Source: Stenotrophomonas chelatiphaga (lineage in GTDB: Bacteria > Pseudomonadota > Gammaproteobacteria > Xanthomonadales > Xanthomonadaceae). From it: DNA of 64,000 nt. The DNA lies in assembly GCF_001431535.1 (NCBI RefSeq), contig NZ_LDJK01000005.1, positions 62,001 through 126,000 of the forward strand, given 5' to 3'. A program made the translations under genes and the position numbers. A model generated the notes under the pieces. The model had not been told where the DNA came from, searched no databases, and saw only the letters and a program-made list of their open reading frames with translations. This document shows positions 43,477 through 54,105 of this stretch, piece after piece. Within the stretch, counting starts at the first letter, position 1. Each line of letters begins with the position of its first letter.

Positions 43477-44049
43477 ATGAACAGCCTGTTGCTGGCCTCT
43501 ACCTCGCCCTACCGCCGCGACCTGCTGCAGCGGCTGCGCCTGCCCTTCGACTGCGCACGCCCGCAGGTGGACGAAACGCCGCTGCCCGGCGAGGCTCCGG
43601 CCGCGCTGGCGGTGCGCCTGGCGGCCGCCAAGGCGGCCGCGGTCGCCCGGCGGCATCCGGGCACCTGGGTGATCGGGTCGGACCAGGTAGCCGACCTGCA
43701 CGGCCAGCCACTGGGCAAACCCGGTACCGCTGAGGCCGCGCGGGCCCAGCTGGCCGGGATGTCAGGGGCGGCGGTGCAGTTCCATACAGCCATCTGTCTC
43801 ATGCGCGACGGAGAACAGCTGCAAGCGTTGGATACCACCACGGTGCGCTTCCGGGTGTTGAATGAGGCGGAGATTGCCCGCTACGTAGAGGCCGAACAGC
43901 CGCTGGACTGCGCCGGCAGCTTCAAGTGCGAGGGACTGGGCATCGCCCTGTTCGAGGCCATCGACAACCGCGACCCCACCGCCCTGGTCGGCCTGCCGTT
44001 GATCGCGCTGTGCGCGCTGCTGCGCCAGGCGGGCCTAAGGGTCGTGTGA
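43477..44049 (+). CDS. Maf-like pyrophosphatase (YceF type)
   Basis: A 190-residue Maf protein: LLASTSPYRRDLLQRLRLPF, then PQVDETP and WVIGSDQVADL, and CAGSFKCEGLG, features of the YceF branch that hydrolyses m7GTP. ATG at 43477. It diverges from yceD and converges with the large glycosyltransferase gene, separated by two REP units. Confidence 0.92.
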   Translation: MNSLLLASTSPYRRDLLQRLRLPFDCARPQVDETPLPGEAPAALAVRLAAAKAAAVARRHPGTWVIGSDQVADLHGQPLGKPGTAEAARAQLAGMSGAAVQFHTAICLMRDGEQLQALDTTTVRFRVLNEAEIARYVEAEQPLDCAGSFKCEGLGIALFEAIDNRDPTALVGLPLIALCALLRQAGLRVV

Positions 44050-44064
44050 GGCCATACCCTTGGT

Positions 44065-44136
44065 GGGTGACGACCGTCGGTCGTCACTGGGGCTTTCCCG
44101 ATGGCCAACAGCGTGACGACCAACGGTCGTCACCCA
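44065..44136. repeat. Inverted pair of GTGACGACC-type REP units
   Basis: Two palindromes with nine-base arms GTGACGACC and GGTCGTCAC (centres GTC at about 44076 and AAC at about 44123) lie between the convergent maf and glycosyltransferase genes. The flanks GGTGGGTGACG and GTCACCCACC are mirror images, so the whole segment is a dimer. This is the same subfamily as at 1917. Confidence 0.85.
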
Positions 44137-44156
44137 CCCACACCACCCAGGGTTCC

Positions 44157-45998
44157 TCAGCGCGTCGGCACCACGAACGGCTGTTCCTGCCACTGCTCCA
44201 CGCTGCCATCGTGGCCATGCAGGCGCAGGCCCAGCCAGTGCCGCCCCGGCGCCAGCGCGCGGGTATCCAGGCGCGCGTCGAAGCCCACGTTGGGATGCTG
44301 CGGATCGGTCGACTGCGGCCACGCCGAACGGATGTCGAAGTTGCGTCCATACACCGCGTCGGTCACCGGCCGCCCGTCCAGCAGCACTTCCACGCGTGAC
44401 AGCCCCACCCCGTCCTTGAACGCCCAGCCCTTCACGTGCAGGTCCGCCGCCACGATCTCACCGGAGGACGGCGCATCGAACCAGGCCATCGCCGGGGTGA
44501 TGCAGGGGCCTTCGTCGCGCTGCGCCGGCAAGCGGAACAGCAGGAAGCGCTGGAAGCCGTGGTCGTTGCTGACCACCCGCGGCGGCGGCAGCGGGCCGAC
44601 CTGCCCGCAGATGGCGCGATAGCGGTCCAGCAGCTCGCGGTAACGCTGGTCGCTGGGCGACAGCACCAGCAGCATCGGGCCGTCGCGCTTGCCGTCATGC
44701 AGCTGTCCCCACAGGCCCAGCTGCACGCTGCGCCCGTGCTTGTCGTTGAGCGGATGCGGCAGCACCGCGATATCCGCATCGCCCAGCTGGAAGCCCAGCT
44801 CCGCGCCGACCTTGAAGTTGCCGGCCAACACCTTGGTGCCCGGCGGCATCTGCTGCAGTTCTTCGCGCACGGCATCGGCCAGCGGCTGCCAACCGGCGAA
44901 ATTGCGCGGGTAATACTTGTAACCGGCCAGTTGCTCACGCAGCTGCGGCGTGGACGCCATCAGGTAGTAACTGAAGGCCAATGCCAGCCCCGCGCCCGCC
45001 ATCCACCATGCGGTGCGGCGCAGCCAGCGCGGCCAGCCATTGAGCACCACCGGCACCGCCACCAGCAGCGCCAGGTAGCCCGGCAACGGCCAATGGAAAC
45101 TGATGCGTTCCACGTCGGTGAAGAAGCCGAGCACGAAGATCGCCAGCGTGGACACGCCACCGACCAGCCCGAAGTAACGCCACTGCGCGCGCGCACCGCC
45201 CCCGGCCCGCGTGCCGGCCACGGCCACTTTCCACATCGCCACGCACAGCAACGGAGTGACCAGCATCGGCTGGATCACCAGGAACCACAGCCCGGTCCAT
45301 TGGAAATCCCACGGATGGCGATCGACCACCTGGAATTTAAGCCCGGCCTCGTGGTTGTCCGCATTCCATGCCAGCAACGGCAGCCACGCCAGCACGCCCA
45401 CCGCCAGCGCCACCCAGATGCGCGGATCGCGCAGCATGCGGCGGCCCTGCGGCAGCAGCAGCAGCGCGATGAAACCCACCGCGATCACGCCGATGAAACG
45501 GTAATGGCTGAGCGCGCCGATCAGCAGGCCCAGCGCCAATCGCATCGCGGCCGCGGCATCGACGGTGCGCAGCAGCCGCGCACCGGCGCCCAGGCACAGC
45601 ACAGCGGCCATCGCCATGGGCACGTCCGGCACCGCCAGCATGCCCAGCGTGGCCGACAGCGGCATCAGCAGGGTCAGGCTGCCGGCCTGCCAGCCCGCCA
45701 CGTTGCCGAACCAGCGCGTGGCGATGCGCGATACCGCCCACGGCAGCCACGCACCGATGGCCAGGAACGGCAGGCGCAAGGCCAGCACATGGTGTCCGCC
45801 GATCTCCACGCCCAGCCGTGCCAGCCATGCAGTGAGTCCCGGCAGGTCGGAGTAGGCGGCGGCCAGGTGCTGGCCTTCCTGCCAGTAGAACGCTTCGTCG
45901 ACGAACAACGGCAGGCGCGCGGCCACGACCAGCTTCACTGCCGTGATCAGTGTCCATAGCCACAGAAATATCGTGCGTGCGCGTTGTTCGCCCTGCAT
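44157..45998 (-). CDS. GT39-family (ArnT-like) membrane glycosyltransferase
   Basis: A 613-residue polytopic protein. It starts with a TM helix after RARTIFLWLWTLITAVKLVVAARLPLFVDEAFYW, read in parts, where the first-loop Asp-Glu (VDEAFY) is the hallmark of ArnT/PMT (GT-C) transferases using a polyprenyl-phosphate sugar donor. About ten TM helices follow to residue ~330, then a soluble domain with a beta-sandwich end (VEVLLDGRPV, ...LGLRLHGHDGSV). The acceptor may be lipid A or a surface glycan. It stands alone on the minus strand. Confidence 0.9.
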   Translation of the reverse strand: MQGEQRARTIFLWLWTLITAVKLVVAARLPLFVDEAFYWQEGQHLAAAYSDLPGLTAWLARLGVEIGGHHVLALRLPFLAIGAWLPWAVSRIATRWFGNVAGWQAGSLTLLMPLSATLGMLAVPDVPMAMAAVLCLGAGARLLRTVDAAAAMRLALGLLIGALSHYRFIGVIAVGFIALLLLPQGRRMLRDPRIWVALAVGVLAWLPLLAWNADNHEAGLKFQVVDRHPWDFQWTGLWFLVIQPMLVTPLLCVAMWKVAVAGTRAGGGARAQWRYFGLVGGVSTLAIFVLGFFTDVERISFHWPLPGYLALLVAVPVVLNGWPRWLRRTAWWMAGAGLALAFSYYLMASTPQLREQLAGYKYYPRNFAGWQPLADAVREELQQMPPGTKVLAGNFKVGAELGFQLGDADIAVLPHPLNDKHGRSVQLGLWGQLHDGKRDGPMLLVLSPSDQRYRELLDRYRAICGQVGPLPPPRVVSNDHGFQRFLLFRLPAQRDEGPCITPAMAWFDAPSSGEIVAADLHVKGWAFKDGVGLSRVEVLLDGRPVTDAVYGRNFDIRSAWPQSTDPQHPNVGFDARLDTRALAPGRHWLGLRLHGHDGSVEQWQEQPFVVPTR

Positions 45999-46038
45999 TG
46001 CTCTATAGAATCGAAGGAAGACCTAGCCAGAGACGACG

Positions 46039-46988
<950 letters not shown>

Positions 46989-46992
<4 letters not shown>

Positions 46993-47945
46993 ACGCGCCC
47001 GTGCCTACGCGCCGGCAGTGGCTGATCAACCTGGCGCGCCCGCGCCAGCCGGAAACCCTGCCGCAACGGCTGGACCGCCGCCGCATCTACGTGCTGCCCA
47101 CGCGGTTCGGGCTGTTCGTGGCCGCGGTGCTGGCGGCGATGCTGCTGGGCGCGCTGAACTACAACAACAACCCGGCGCTGCTGCTGGCGCTGCTGCTGGC
47201 CGGCGCCGCGGCGGCCAGTGCGATCAGCGCCCACCTGACCCTTTCCGGCCTGAGCCTGGATGCCATCGCCGCCGAACCGGTGGCGGCCGGCCAGCCGCTG
47301 CGCGTACGCGTTGCGCTTTCCCAGCGCGAACAGCGCGGCCGCCCGGGCCTGCAGCTGGACCACGGCGATGCACGCAGCTGGACCGCAGTGCCCGCCGGCG
47401 GCCGCGTGGAAGCCGAACTGGAGCTGCCCACTGCACAGCGCGGATGGCTGGACCTGGAGCGCATCCGCCTGTCCACCACCCAGCCGCTGGGCCTGGTGCG
47501 CGCGTGGTCGTGGTTCTGGCCCGACCAACCGCTGCTGGTGTATCCGCACCCTGAAAACCAGGGCCCCGGACTGCCCGAACAAGGCAGTGACCCGCTGCAC
47601 AGCCGGATGGATGCAGCCGGCGAAGAACTGCATCAACTGCGCCCCTATCGCGCAGGCGACCCCCGCCGCAGCATCGCCTGGAAGCACTCCGCACGGCGCG
47701 ACACGCTGCTGGTGCGCGAGTATGAAAAGCCGGCCGGCATCGAAGTGATGCTGGACTGGCGCCAGCTGCACGGACTGGACACCGAACAACGCATCGCCCG
47801 GCTTGCGCGCTGGGTGGACCTGGCCGAACGCGAGGGCCGCCGCTATACGTTGAAACTGCCGGGCCAGCCGGCCATCGGGCCTGCACAGGGCGCTTCGCAC
47901 CACCACCTCTGCCTGCGCGCCCTGGCGCTGCTGCCGCATGACTGA
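46989..47945 (+). CDS. DUF58 protein (VWA-like), MoxR partner
   Basis: A 318-residue protein from TTG 46989, which overlaps the MoxR stop (TTGA); GTG at 47001 is the other choice. Two hydrophobic helices near residues 40-80 (LFVAAVLAAMLLGA and ALLLALLLAGAAA) precede a beta-domain, then the DUF58 core LRPYRAGDPRRSIAWKHSARRDTLLVREYE, read in parts. DUF58 is a VWA relative that pairs with MoxR ATPases. Confidence 0.92.
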
Positions 47946-49884
47946 CCCTGCCCCCTCCCTGCTGGACCGCCATGCACGTGGCTGGGCCCTGGCCAGCACC
48001 GCGCTGGCCCTGCTGCCATTGCTGCTGCAGCTGCCCAGCGTGCTGGCTGCCACCATCGCCGGTGTTGCGCTGCTGACCGCCGTGGTGTCGCGCCGTGGCC
48101 TGCTGCCGGTGACCGTGCGGCTGTTGCTGGTGCTGGCGATGCTGGCACTGATCTACGTGCAGATGGGCATCCGTCCCGGCCGTGATACCGGCTGTGCGCT
48201 GCTGGCGGCGATGCTGGCGATCAAGTCCAGCGAACTGCATACCCTGCGCGATGCGCGCAGCCTGCTCGGGTTTGCCCTGTTCGCCCCGTTCGCCGCCTTC
48301 CTGCTCGACCAAGGGCCATTGACCACCCTGCTGGCCACCCTGGCCGGTGCCTGCGCACTGCTGTCGCTGCAGCGGCTGGCGCAGGTGGAAGGCCAGTCAC
48401 CGACCCCTGCGCTGCGTATGCAGGTGCAGGGCGTGCTGCGCCTGCTGCTGATCGGCCTGCCGTTGGCGATGGCCACCTTCTGGCTGTTCCCGCGCCTGTC
48501 GCAGCCGCTGTGGGGCCTGCCGGACCGCGCGGTCAGCCGGCCCGGCCTGTCCGACAGCATGGAACCCGGCCAGTGGCTGGACCTGATGGCCGACGACACC
48601 CCGGCCCTGCGCGCGCAGTTCCACGGACCGGTGCCCGCGGCAGAACAGCGCTACTGGCGCGGCCCGGTGATGACCCACTTCGATGGCCGCAGCTGGATCC
48701 GCGACCGCCGCAACGAAGAGCGCGCGCCGGTTCCGGTGCAGGCCGGTGCGCAGCGCTGGAACTACACCATCGACTACGAACCCACCGACCGCCGCCAGCT
48801 GGTCGCGCTGGACCTGCCGGGCAGCGCACCGGCGGGCGCGCGACTGACCGCCGATTACAGCCTGGTCAGCGATCGCCCACTGGCGTCGTTGAGCCGCTGG
48901 ACGCTGCAGTCGGCGCCGCCGCAGGTGTTCGCCGCGTCCTTGTCGCCGTGGCAGCGCCAGCTGTCGCTGCAGTTGCCGGAAGGCTTCAACCCGCGCACCG
49001 CCGCGCTTGCCCGCCAGTGGCGCGCCGAAGCAGGCAACGACGATGCCGCGCTGGTGCGCCGCAGCCTGGACTGGATCCGCGCCGAATTCGCCTATTCGCT
49101 GGACGCTGAACTGCCCGGCCGCAACGCCGTGGACGAGTTCCTGTTCGATCAGAAGATCGGTTTTTGTGAACACTTCAGCTCTGCGTTCGTGGTGCTGATG
49201 CGCAACGCCGGGGTGCCCGCGCGGGTGGTCACCGGCTTTGCCGGCGGCGTGCGCAACCCGATCGGCAACTACTGGGTGGTGCGGCGCATGGATGCCCATG
49301 CCTGGGCCGAAGTGTGGCTTCCCGGACGCGGCTGGGTGCGCGTGGACCCCACCGCCGCCGTAGCGCCCGAACGCATCTACGACACCCTGGAAGACCGCCT
49401 GGGCGCCGAGGCGGGCGGCATGCAGGGGGCCTGGCTGCAGACCGGGCAGGCGATGGACTGGCTGCGCAGGGGCTGGAACGAGATGGTGCTGTCCTTCGAC
49501 GCCACCCGCCAGCAGCAGCTGCTGCGGCCGCTGGGCATGCCCGACCTGTCGCCAGCACAGCTGATTTCCAGCCTGGTGGTGATTGCGCTGCTGGCGCTGG
49601 GGGCGATGGCCTGGGTGCTGGCCCGCGGCGAACGCGAGCGCGACCCGCTGCTGCGCGCCTGGCATCGACTGGGCCGCCGCTATGCGAAGCAGGGCCTGGC
49701 ACGCGAACCGTCGGAGCCTGCCATGGAATGGGCACGCCGCGTTGACGCCCGGCGGAGCGATCCTGCGTTGCTGGCACTCAGCCAGCGTTTCGTCCACGCG
49801 CGCTACGCTGGCACTCATGTCGACCACGCTTCATTATTGGCCGACCTGCGCAGGCATCGTCCGTCTTCCGGAGCCACACCATGA
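47938..49884 (+). CDS. tgpA: TgpA-type transglutaminase-like membrane protein
   Basis: A 648-residue protein. Five or six N-terminal TM helices (residues ~15-170) precede the periplasmic transglutaminase-like core, with GFCEHFSSAFVVLMRNAGVPARVVTGFAGG (Cys) and MDAHAWAEVWLPGRGWVRVDPT (His-Asp), read in parts; one more TM helix is near residue 550. TgpA is essential in Pseudomonas aeruginosa; substrates unclear. It overlaps DUF58 by eight bases and the next gene by ATGA. Confidence 0.93.
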   Translation: MTDPAPSLLDRHARGWALASTALALLPLLLQLPSVLAATIAGVALLTAVVSRRGLLPVTVRLLLVLAMLALIYVQMGIRPGRDTGCALLAAMLAIKSSELHTLRDARSLLGFALFAPFAAFLLDQGPLTTLLATLAGACALLSLQRLAQVEGQSPTPALRMQVQGVLRLLLIGLPLAMATFWLFPRLSQPLWGLPDRAVSRPGLSDSMEPGQWLDLMADDTPALRAQFHGPVPAAEQRYWRGPVMTHFDGRSWIRDRRNEERAPVPVQAGAQRWNYTIDYEPTDRRQLVALDLPGSAPAGARLTADYSLVSDRPLASLSRWTLQSAPPQVFAASLSPWQRQLSLQLPEGFNPRTAALARQWRAEAGNDDAALVRRSLDWIRAEFAYSLDAELPGRNAVDEFLFDQKIGFCEHFSSAFVVLMRNAGVPARVVTGFAGGVRNPIGNYWVVRRMDAHAWAEVWLPGRGWVRVDPTAAVAPERIYDTLEDRLGAEAGGMQGAWLQTGQAMDWLRRGWNEMVLSFDATRQQQLLRPLGMPDLSPAQLISSLVVIALLALGAMAWVLARGERERDPLLRAWHRLGRRYAKQGLAREPSEPAMEWARRVDARRSDPALLALSQRFVHARYAGTHVDHASLLADLRRHRPSSGATP

Positions 49885-50408
49885 ACATCAAGATTCTGCT
49901 TCCCCTGGCTGCCTCTCTGGCGCTGGCGGCCTGCGCGACGGCACCGAAGCCGCTGCAGGGCCAGTTCGCCGCCGTGACCCCGCGCGATACCGTGGCGACC
50001 CAGCAGGTGGGCGCGCCGGTGCGCTGGGGTGGCCGCATCATCGAAACGCTGCCGGGCCAGGGCCAGACCTGCTTCCAGCTGCTTTCGCGCCCGCTCAACG
50101 CCAGTGGCCGCCCGACCACCAGTTCCACCGATGCCAGTGACGGCCGCTTCGTTGCCTGCCGCGCCGGCTTCTATGATCCGGCGGTATTCGAAGAAGGCCG
50201 CGATGTGACCTTCATCGGCCGCGTGGACGGCTACGAGAACGTCAAGATCGGCGAGTACGATTACCGCCTGCCCAAGCTCGCCGCCGATGTGATCTATCTG
50301 TGGCCGGAACAGCGCCAGGTCGATGTGGTGCCCTACCCGTACGGTCCGTGGGGCCCGGGTCCGGGTCCGTGGGGCCCGTGGGGCTACGGCCGTTACGGCT
50401 GGTGGTGA
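49881..50408 (+). CDS. Slp-family outer-membrane lipoprotein with Gly/Pro/Trp tail
   Basis: A 175-residue lipoprotein: signal MNIKILLPLAASLALAACATAP with lipobox LAAC, then the Slp-type pattern VRWGGRIIETLPGQGQTCFQLLSRPL and GRVDGYENVKIGEYDYRLPKL in parts. The last ~25 residues are low-complexity (PWGPGPGPWGPWGYGRYGWW). It is coupled to tgpA by ATGA and followed by a terminator, so it ends the moxR operon. Confidence 0.88.
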   Translation: MNIKILLPLAASLALAACATAPKPLQGQFAAVTPRDTVATQQVGAPVRWGGRIIETLPGQGQTCFQLLSRPLNASGRPTTSSTDASDGRFVACRAGFYDPAVFEEGRDVTFIGRVDGYENVKIGEYDYRLPKLAADVIYLWPEQRQVDVVPYPYGPWGPGPGPWGPWGYGRYGWW

Positions 50409-50428
50409 CCGCTGCTTGCGCTGCAATG

Positions 50429-50454
50429 AAAAGCCGCCTTCGGGCGGCTTTTTT
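50429..50454 (+). terminator. Rho-independent terminator of the moxR-slp operon
   Basis: AAAAGCCGCC-TTCG-GGCGGCTTTTTT: perfect stem with tetraloop and T-run, 20 bases after the slp stop. Confidence 0.85.
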
Positions 50455-50479
50455 GTTCGGCGCGGAAGGAGCAGAAGCG

Positions 50480-50555
50480 GTAGCGCCGACCCATGGTCGG
50501 CGGGAACCATCAGATCCCTCACCCCCCGCATCCGCCGACCATGGGTCGGCGCTAC
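50480..50555. repeat. Inverted pair of GACCCATGGTC-type REP units
   Basis: GTAGCGCCGACCCATGGTCGGCG (50480-50502) faces CGCCGACCATGGGTCGGCGCTAC (50533-50555) between convergent slp and HIT genes. The core differs from the SMAG main subfamily (GACC/GGTC instead of GAGC/GCTC). Confidence 0.88.
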
Positions 50556-50605
50556 CGAAGGTCGCGCGGCCGCGACGAAAGAAAGCGCAGAAGCGGTCGC
50601 GCGGG

Positions 50606-50965
50606 TTACTGGCCCGGCGCGCCGAAGTGGCCCAGCGGGGCGCCGGCCAGCAGGTGCAGATGGATGTGGAACACGGTCTGCCCGGCGTGCTCGCGGCAGT
50701 TCATGACGATGCGGTAACCGTCTTCAGCCAGCCCCTGCTCACGCGCGTACTGCGCAGCGGCCAAGGCCAGTTTGCCGATCAGGTGCGCCTGCCCTGGCGT
50801 GACATCGTCCAGGGTGGGAATGACCTCGTTCTTCGGAATGAACAGCACGTGCACCGGCGCCTGCGGCGCGATGTCCTTGAAGCCCAGGACCTCCTCGTCT
50901 TCGTAAACGATGGTGGCCGGGATTTCGCGGCGGATGATCTTGCTGAAGAGCGTTTCACTGGTCAT
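50606..50965 (-). CDS. HIT-domain protein (HinT-like)
   Basis: A 119-residue histidine-triad purine-nucleoside phosphoramidase from ATG 50965. The His triad is in GQTVFHIHLHLLAG (H-x-H-x-H-L); the N-terminus IFSKIIRREIPATIVYEDEEV-like (LFSKIIRREIPATIVYEDEEV) is typical of HinT. It is downstream of recR on the same strand with a 49-base gap. Confidence 0.95.
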   Translation of the reverse strand: MTSETLFSKIIRREIPATIVYEDEEVLGFKDIAPQAPVHVLFIPKNEVIPTLDDVTPGQAHLIGKLALAAAQYAREQGLAEDGYRIVMNCREHAGQTVFHIHLHLLAGAPLGHFGAPGQ

Positions 50966-51014
50966 GGGTATCGCCTCTGTTGGTAAGTGCCGCGCGTGGG
51001 CGGCACGCCTTCCC

Positions 51015-51614
51015 TCATTCCCGCACTTCACTGCGCGTACCGAAGGCGTGCGACAGCGTGCCACGATCGACGAACTCCAGCTCGCCGCCCAGCGGCAGGC
51101 CCTGCGCGAGACGGCTCGGCCGCACCTGCCGCGCACGCGCGAGCTGGGCAAGGTAATGCGCAGTGGCTTCGCCTTCGACGGTGGCACTGGTGGCGATGAT
51201 CATCTCGGTGATCTCGCCGGCATCGAGCCGCTGGCCGAGCAGCTCCAGCCCCAGTTCGCGCGGGCCGATGCCATCGAGCGGCGACAGCCGACCCTGCAGC
51301 ACGAAGTACACGCCACGGAAGCCGGTTGCATTCTCGATGGCCAGGCGGTCCGCAGGGGATTCCACCACGCACAACTGGCTGCGCTCGCGGCTGTTGTTGG
51401 CACAGGTCGCGCACAGCTCGCTTTCACTGAAATCGCGGCACTGCGCGCAATGGCCGATGCGCTCCATCGCCTGCGCAAGCAGCGAAGACAGCTTCTGGCC
51501 GCCCTCGCGCTCGCGTTCCAGCAGGTGGTAGGCCATGCGCTGGGCGGTCTTCTGGCCCACGCCGGGCAACACGCGCAGCGCTTCGATCAACTGGTCAAGC
51601 AGGGGTGCGGACAT
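51015..51614 (-). CDS. recR: Recombination mediator RecR
   Basis: A 199-residue protein: [24 protein letters not shown] (helix-hairpin-helix), the Cys4 zinc finger [16 protein letters not shown], and the Toprim core [20 protein letters not shown]. RecR loads RecA on gapped DNA with RecF/RecO. Start chosen at ATG 51614; ATG 51617 is adjacent. Standard dnaX-ybaB-recR order. Confidence 0.97.
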   Translation of the reverse strand: MSAPLLDQLIEALRVLPGVGQKTAQRMAYHLLEREREGGQKLSSLLAQAMERIGHCAQCRDFSESELCATCANNSRERSQLCVVESPADRLAIENATGFRGVYFVLQGRLSPLDGIGPRELGLELLGQRLDAGEITEMIIATSATVEGEATAHYLAQLARARQVRPSRLAQGLPLGGELEFVDRGTLSHAFGTRSEVRE

Positions 51615-51626
51615 CATTCGGCTCGG

Positions 51627-51650
51627 GTAGAGCCGGGCCATGCCCGGCTG
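51627..51650. repeat. Single REP-like palindrome
   Basis: GTAG at 51627-51630 followed by AGCCGGGCCATGCCCGGCT gives a GCCGGGC/GCCCGGC palindrome in the 43-base gap between recR and ybaB. A looser member of the GTAG family. Confidence 0.6.
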
Positions 51651-51657
51651 CGCTGCA

Positions 51658-51978
51658 TCAGAACGGCAGTTTCATGCCCGGGGGCAGCTGCATGCCGGCC
51701 GTGGCCGAACCCATCTTCGTCTTCGACTCGGCATCGATCTTGTTGGACGCATCATTGAAGGCTGCGGCCACCAGGTCTTCCAGCATTTCCTGGTCGCCCA
51801 GCAGCGACGGATCCAGGCGCACCTTGCGGCACTCCTTGGCACCGGTGAGGGTGACGCTGACCATGCCACCGCCGGCACTTCCGGTGACTTCAAGCTTGGC
51901 GATTTCTTCCTGGGCCTTCTGCAGGTTCTCCTGCATCTTCTGGGCCTGCTGCATCATCTGGGCGATATTGCCGCGCAT
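51658..51978 (-). CDS. ybaB: YbaB/EbfC nucleoid-associated protein
   Basis: A 106-residue DNA-binding protein: [27 protein letters not shown] at the N-terminus (helical, Gln-rich) and [23 protein letters not shown] strands. It begins six bases after dnaX and is followed by recR. Confidence 0.97.
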   Translation of the reverse strand: MRGNIAQMMQQAQKMQENLQKAQEEIAKLEVTGSAGGGMVSVTLTGAKECRKVRLDPSLLGDQEMLEDLVAAAFNDASNKIDAESKTKMGSATAGMQLPPGMKLPF

Positions 51979-51984
51979 GGTTCT

Positions 51985-53961
51985 TTACTCTTCAAAGGGA
52001 CGGATGGAATCGGACACGAGCCGCGCGCCGTGCTGTTGGATCAGCACCTGCACTTCCGGATCGGCCATGAAAAACGCCTCGGCCGCCTGCTGGCGTTCAC
52101 CACGCTGACGGTCCGATCGCTGGTGCAGGGTCTCGGCCGGCGCCTGCGTGGCATCGACCACGATCTTCGGCGGCGAACCCAGCGCCTTGCCCAGCATTTC
52201 CGACAGCGCGCCCAGCGCGCGTTCGGAACTCAGGTACTCAAATCCGGGCGACAGCCCCAGTTTCAAGACCCCGTGCTGGAAACTGATGAACGCCGCGTTG
52301 GCCGCAAGCTGGCGCGACGGCCCGCTCAGGCCGCTGGCGGCGACCAGTTCCAGCCAGTCTTCGGCGCAGGCCAGCGCCACCGACGCACCGCCCGGAGCAG
52401 CTGCTTCGGCCCCCTTGGCGGTGGACGTGATATCGATGCCTTCGGCGCGGAACGGCTTCGGCGGTGCCACCACCGCAACGGCGGGTGCTGCGTGCGGTGC
52501 CGGTTCGGCAGGCGGCTGCCACGGCGCCAGCATGGCCGCATCCGGACCGGCCAGTTCGGCCGCCAGTGCGTCGTCGCGCTGGTCGCTGTCATCGGCCGCC
52601 TCGATCTCCCACGGCGGCAGATCCGGTTCGTTGGACGCCGGCGGTGGATCTTTCACCGGTGCCGGCGGCGCCGGCTCGGGATCTTCCACCGGCGTGGTGT
52701 CCGGCAGAGGACCGGGCTTGGGCGCTGCGGCCTGCACGCTGGCTTCGGCAACAGGCGCCGGTGCGGCAACACCCGCTGCGGCGGCAATGCCGGTCGAACC
52801 CGCCGAGCCGCTGGCCGATCCTGTCGAGCTCCCCGACTGCAGGCCTTCGCCCCCTTCCGACGCACGCGGTACCGGCGGCACGGCAGCGGCCGGACGGAAC
52901 GCCAGCATGCGCAGTACGGCCATTTCAAAACCGGCGCGCGGGCTCGGCGCCAGCGGCAGGTCGCGGCGGCCGTTGAGGGCCATCTGGTACCAGAGCTGCA
53001 CCACTTCCGGACGCACCCGCGCCGCAAAGCCGCCCAGGTCCAGGCCATCGGCGGCAATGGCGCCCGGCACCAGCTGCTGCACCTGGATCCGGTGCAGGGC
53101 ATCGGCGAGCGCTTCCAGCACACCGCTCCAGTCCGGCGAGAACTCTGCCAGCGCGGCGACCACCTTCAGCAGGCGCTGGCCATCGCCTTCGGCCAGCGCG
53201 TCGAGCATGGCCGCCACCTGGGTGCGATCCACCGTGCCCAGCATGGTGCGCACCACGTCCTCGCGCAGCGCACCGCCGGCGTAGGCGATGGCCTGGTCGA
53301 GCAAGGACAGCCCGTCGCGCAGGCTGCCATCGGCGGCCTTGGACAGCTGCACGATGGCGCTGTCGTCGGCTTCGATTTCTTCCGCCGCCAGGATCCGGGT
53401 CATCTGCCCCTGGATCTGGTCTTCGTCCAGACGCTTCAGGTTGAACTGCAGGCAGCGGCTGAGCACGGTCACCGGCAGCTTTTGTGGATCGGTGGTGGCC
53501 AGCAGGAATTTGACGTGCTCCGGCGGCTCTTCCAGCGTCTTCAGCAGCGCATTGAACGCCGCCTTGGACAGCATGTGCACTTCGTCGATCAGGTAGACCT
53601 TGTACTTGCCGCGCGAGGGCATGTACTGCGCGTTTTCGATCACTTCGCGGACATCGTCCACGCCGGTGTTGGACGCCGCATCGATTTCCAGCAGGTCGAT
53701 GTAGCGGCCGGAATCGATGTCCAGGCAGGCCGGACACTGGCCGCAGGGATCAGCACTGGTGCCCTGTTCGCAGTTCAGCGATTTGGCGAAAATTCGCGCG
53801 ATGGTGGTCTTGCCCACCCCGCGGGTACCGGTAAACAGGAAAGCGTGATGCACGCGACCGCTGTCCAGCGCATTGGTAAGCGCGCGGACCACGTGTTCCT
53901 GGCCCACCAGCTCGGCAAAACGCTTTGGACGCCACTTGCGGGCAAGGACGAGATAGGACAT
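51985..53961 (-). CDS. dnaX: DNA polymerase III subunits gamma/tau
   Basis: A 658-residue clamp-loader ATPase. P-loop GTRGVGKT at residues 45-52, zinc motif with Cys in CEQGTSADPCGQCPAC, Walker B VYLIDEVHMLSK, and SRC motif LSRCLQF. A long Pro/Ala-rich linker (about residues 360-520) precedes the tau C-terminal part. No slippery A-AAA-AAG-like frameshift sequence was seen. Start ATG 53961. Confidence 0.97.
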   Translation of the reverse strand: MSYLVLARKWRPKRFAELVGQEHVVRALTNALDSGRVHHAFLFTGTRGVGKTTIARIFAKSLNCEQGTSADPCGQCPACLDIDSGRYIDLLEIDAASNTGVDDVREVIENAQYMPSRGKYKVYLIDEVHMLSKAAFNALLKTLEEPPEHVKFLLATTDPQKLPVTVLSRCLQFNLKRLDEDQIQGQMTRILAAEEIEADDSAIVQLSKAADGSLRDGLSLLDQAIAYAGGALREDVVRTMLGTVDRTQVAAMLDALAEGDGQRLLKVVAALAEFSPDWSGVLEALADALHRIQVQQLVPGAIAADGLDLGGFAARVRPEVVQLWYQMALNGRRDLPLAPSPRAGFEMAVLRMLAFRPAAAVPPVPRASEGGEGLQSGSSTGSASGSAGSTGIAAAAGVAAPAPVAEASVQAAAPKPGPLPDTTPVEDPEPAPPAPVKDPPPASNEPDLPPWEIEAADDSDQRDDALAAELAGPDAAMLAPWQPPAEPAPHAAPAVAVVAPPKPFRAEGIDITSTAKGAEAAAPGGASVALACAEDWLELVAASGLSGPSRQLAANAAFISFQHGVLKLGLSPGFEYLSSERALGALSEMLGKALGSPPKIVVDATQAPAETLHQRSDRQRGERQQAAEAFFMADPEVQVLIQQHGARLVSDSIRPFEE

Positions 53962-54105
53962 CAGGCCACCGTCTTCATCAGGACGACCATTGTGCCACGC
54001 CTGTCCAGCCCCCTACGTCGGCAACTGCAGGGCCTTGTGTCCTGCCGCGCAGCCAGCTAGAATCTGCGGCCCCTGCAACGGCATTGTCGTTCCGCAGGGG
54101 AATCC

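Noticed and set aside
51985-53961. Programmed frameshift in dnaX
   Set aside because: No A-AAA-AAG-like slippery heptamer with stem-loop was found in the reading frame by eye.
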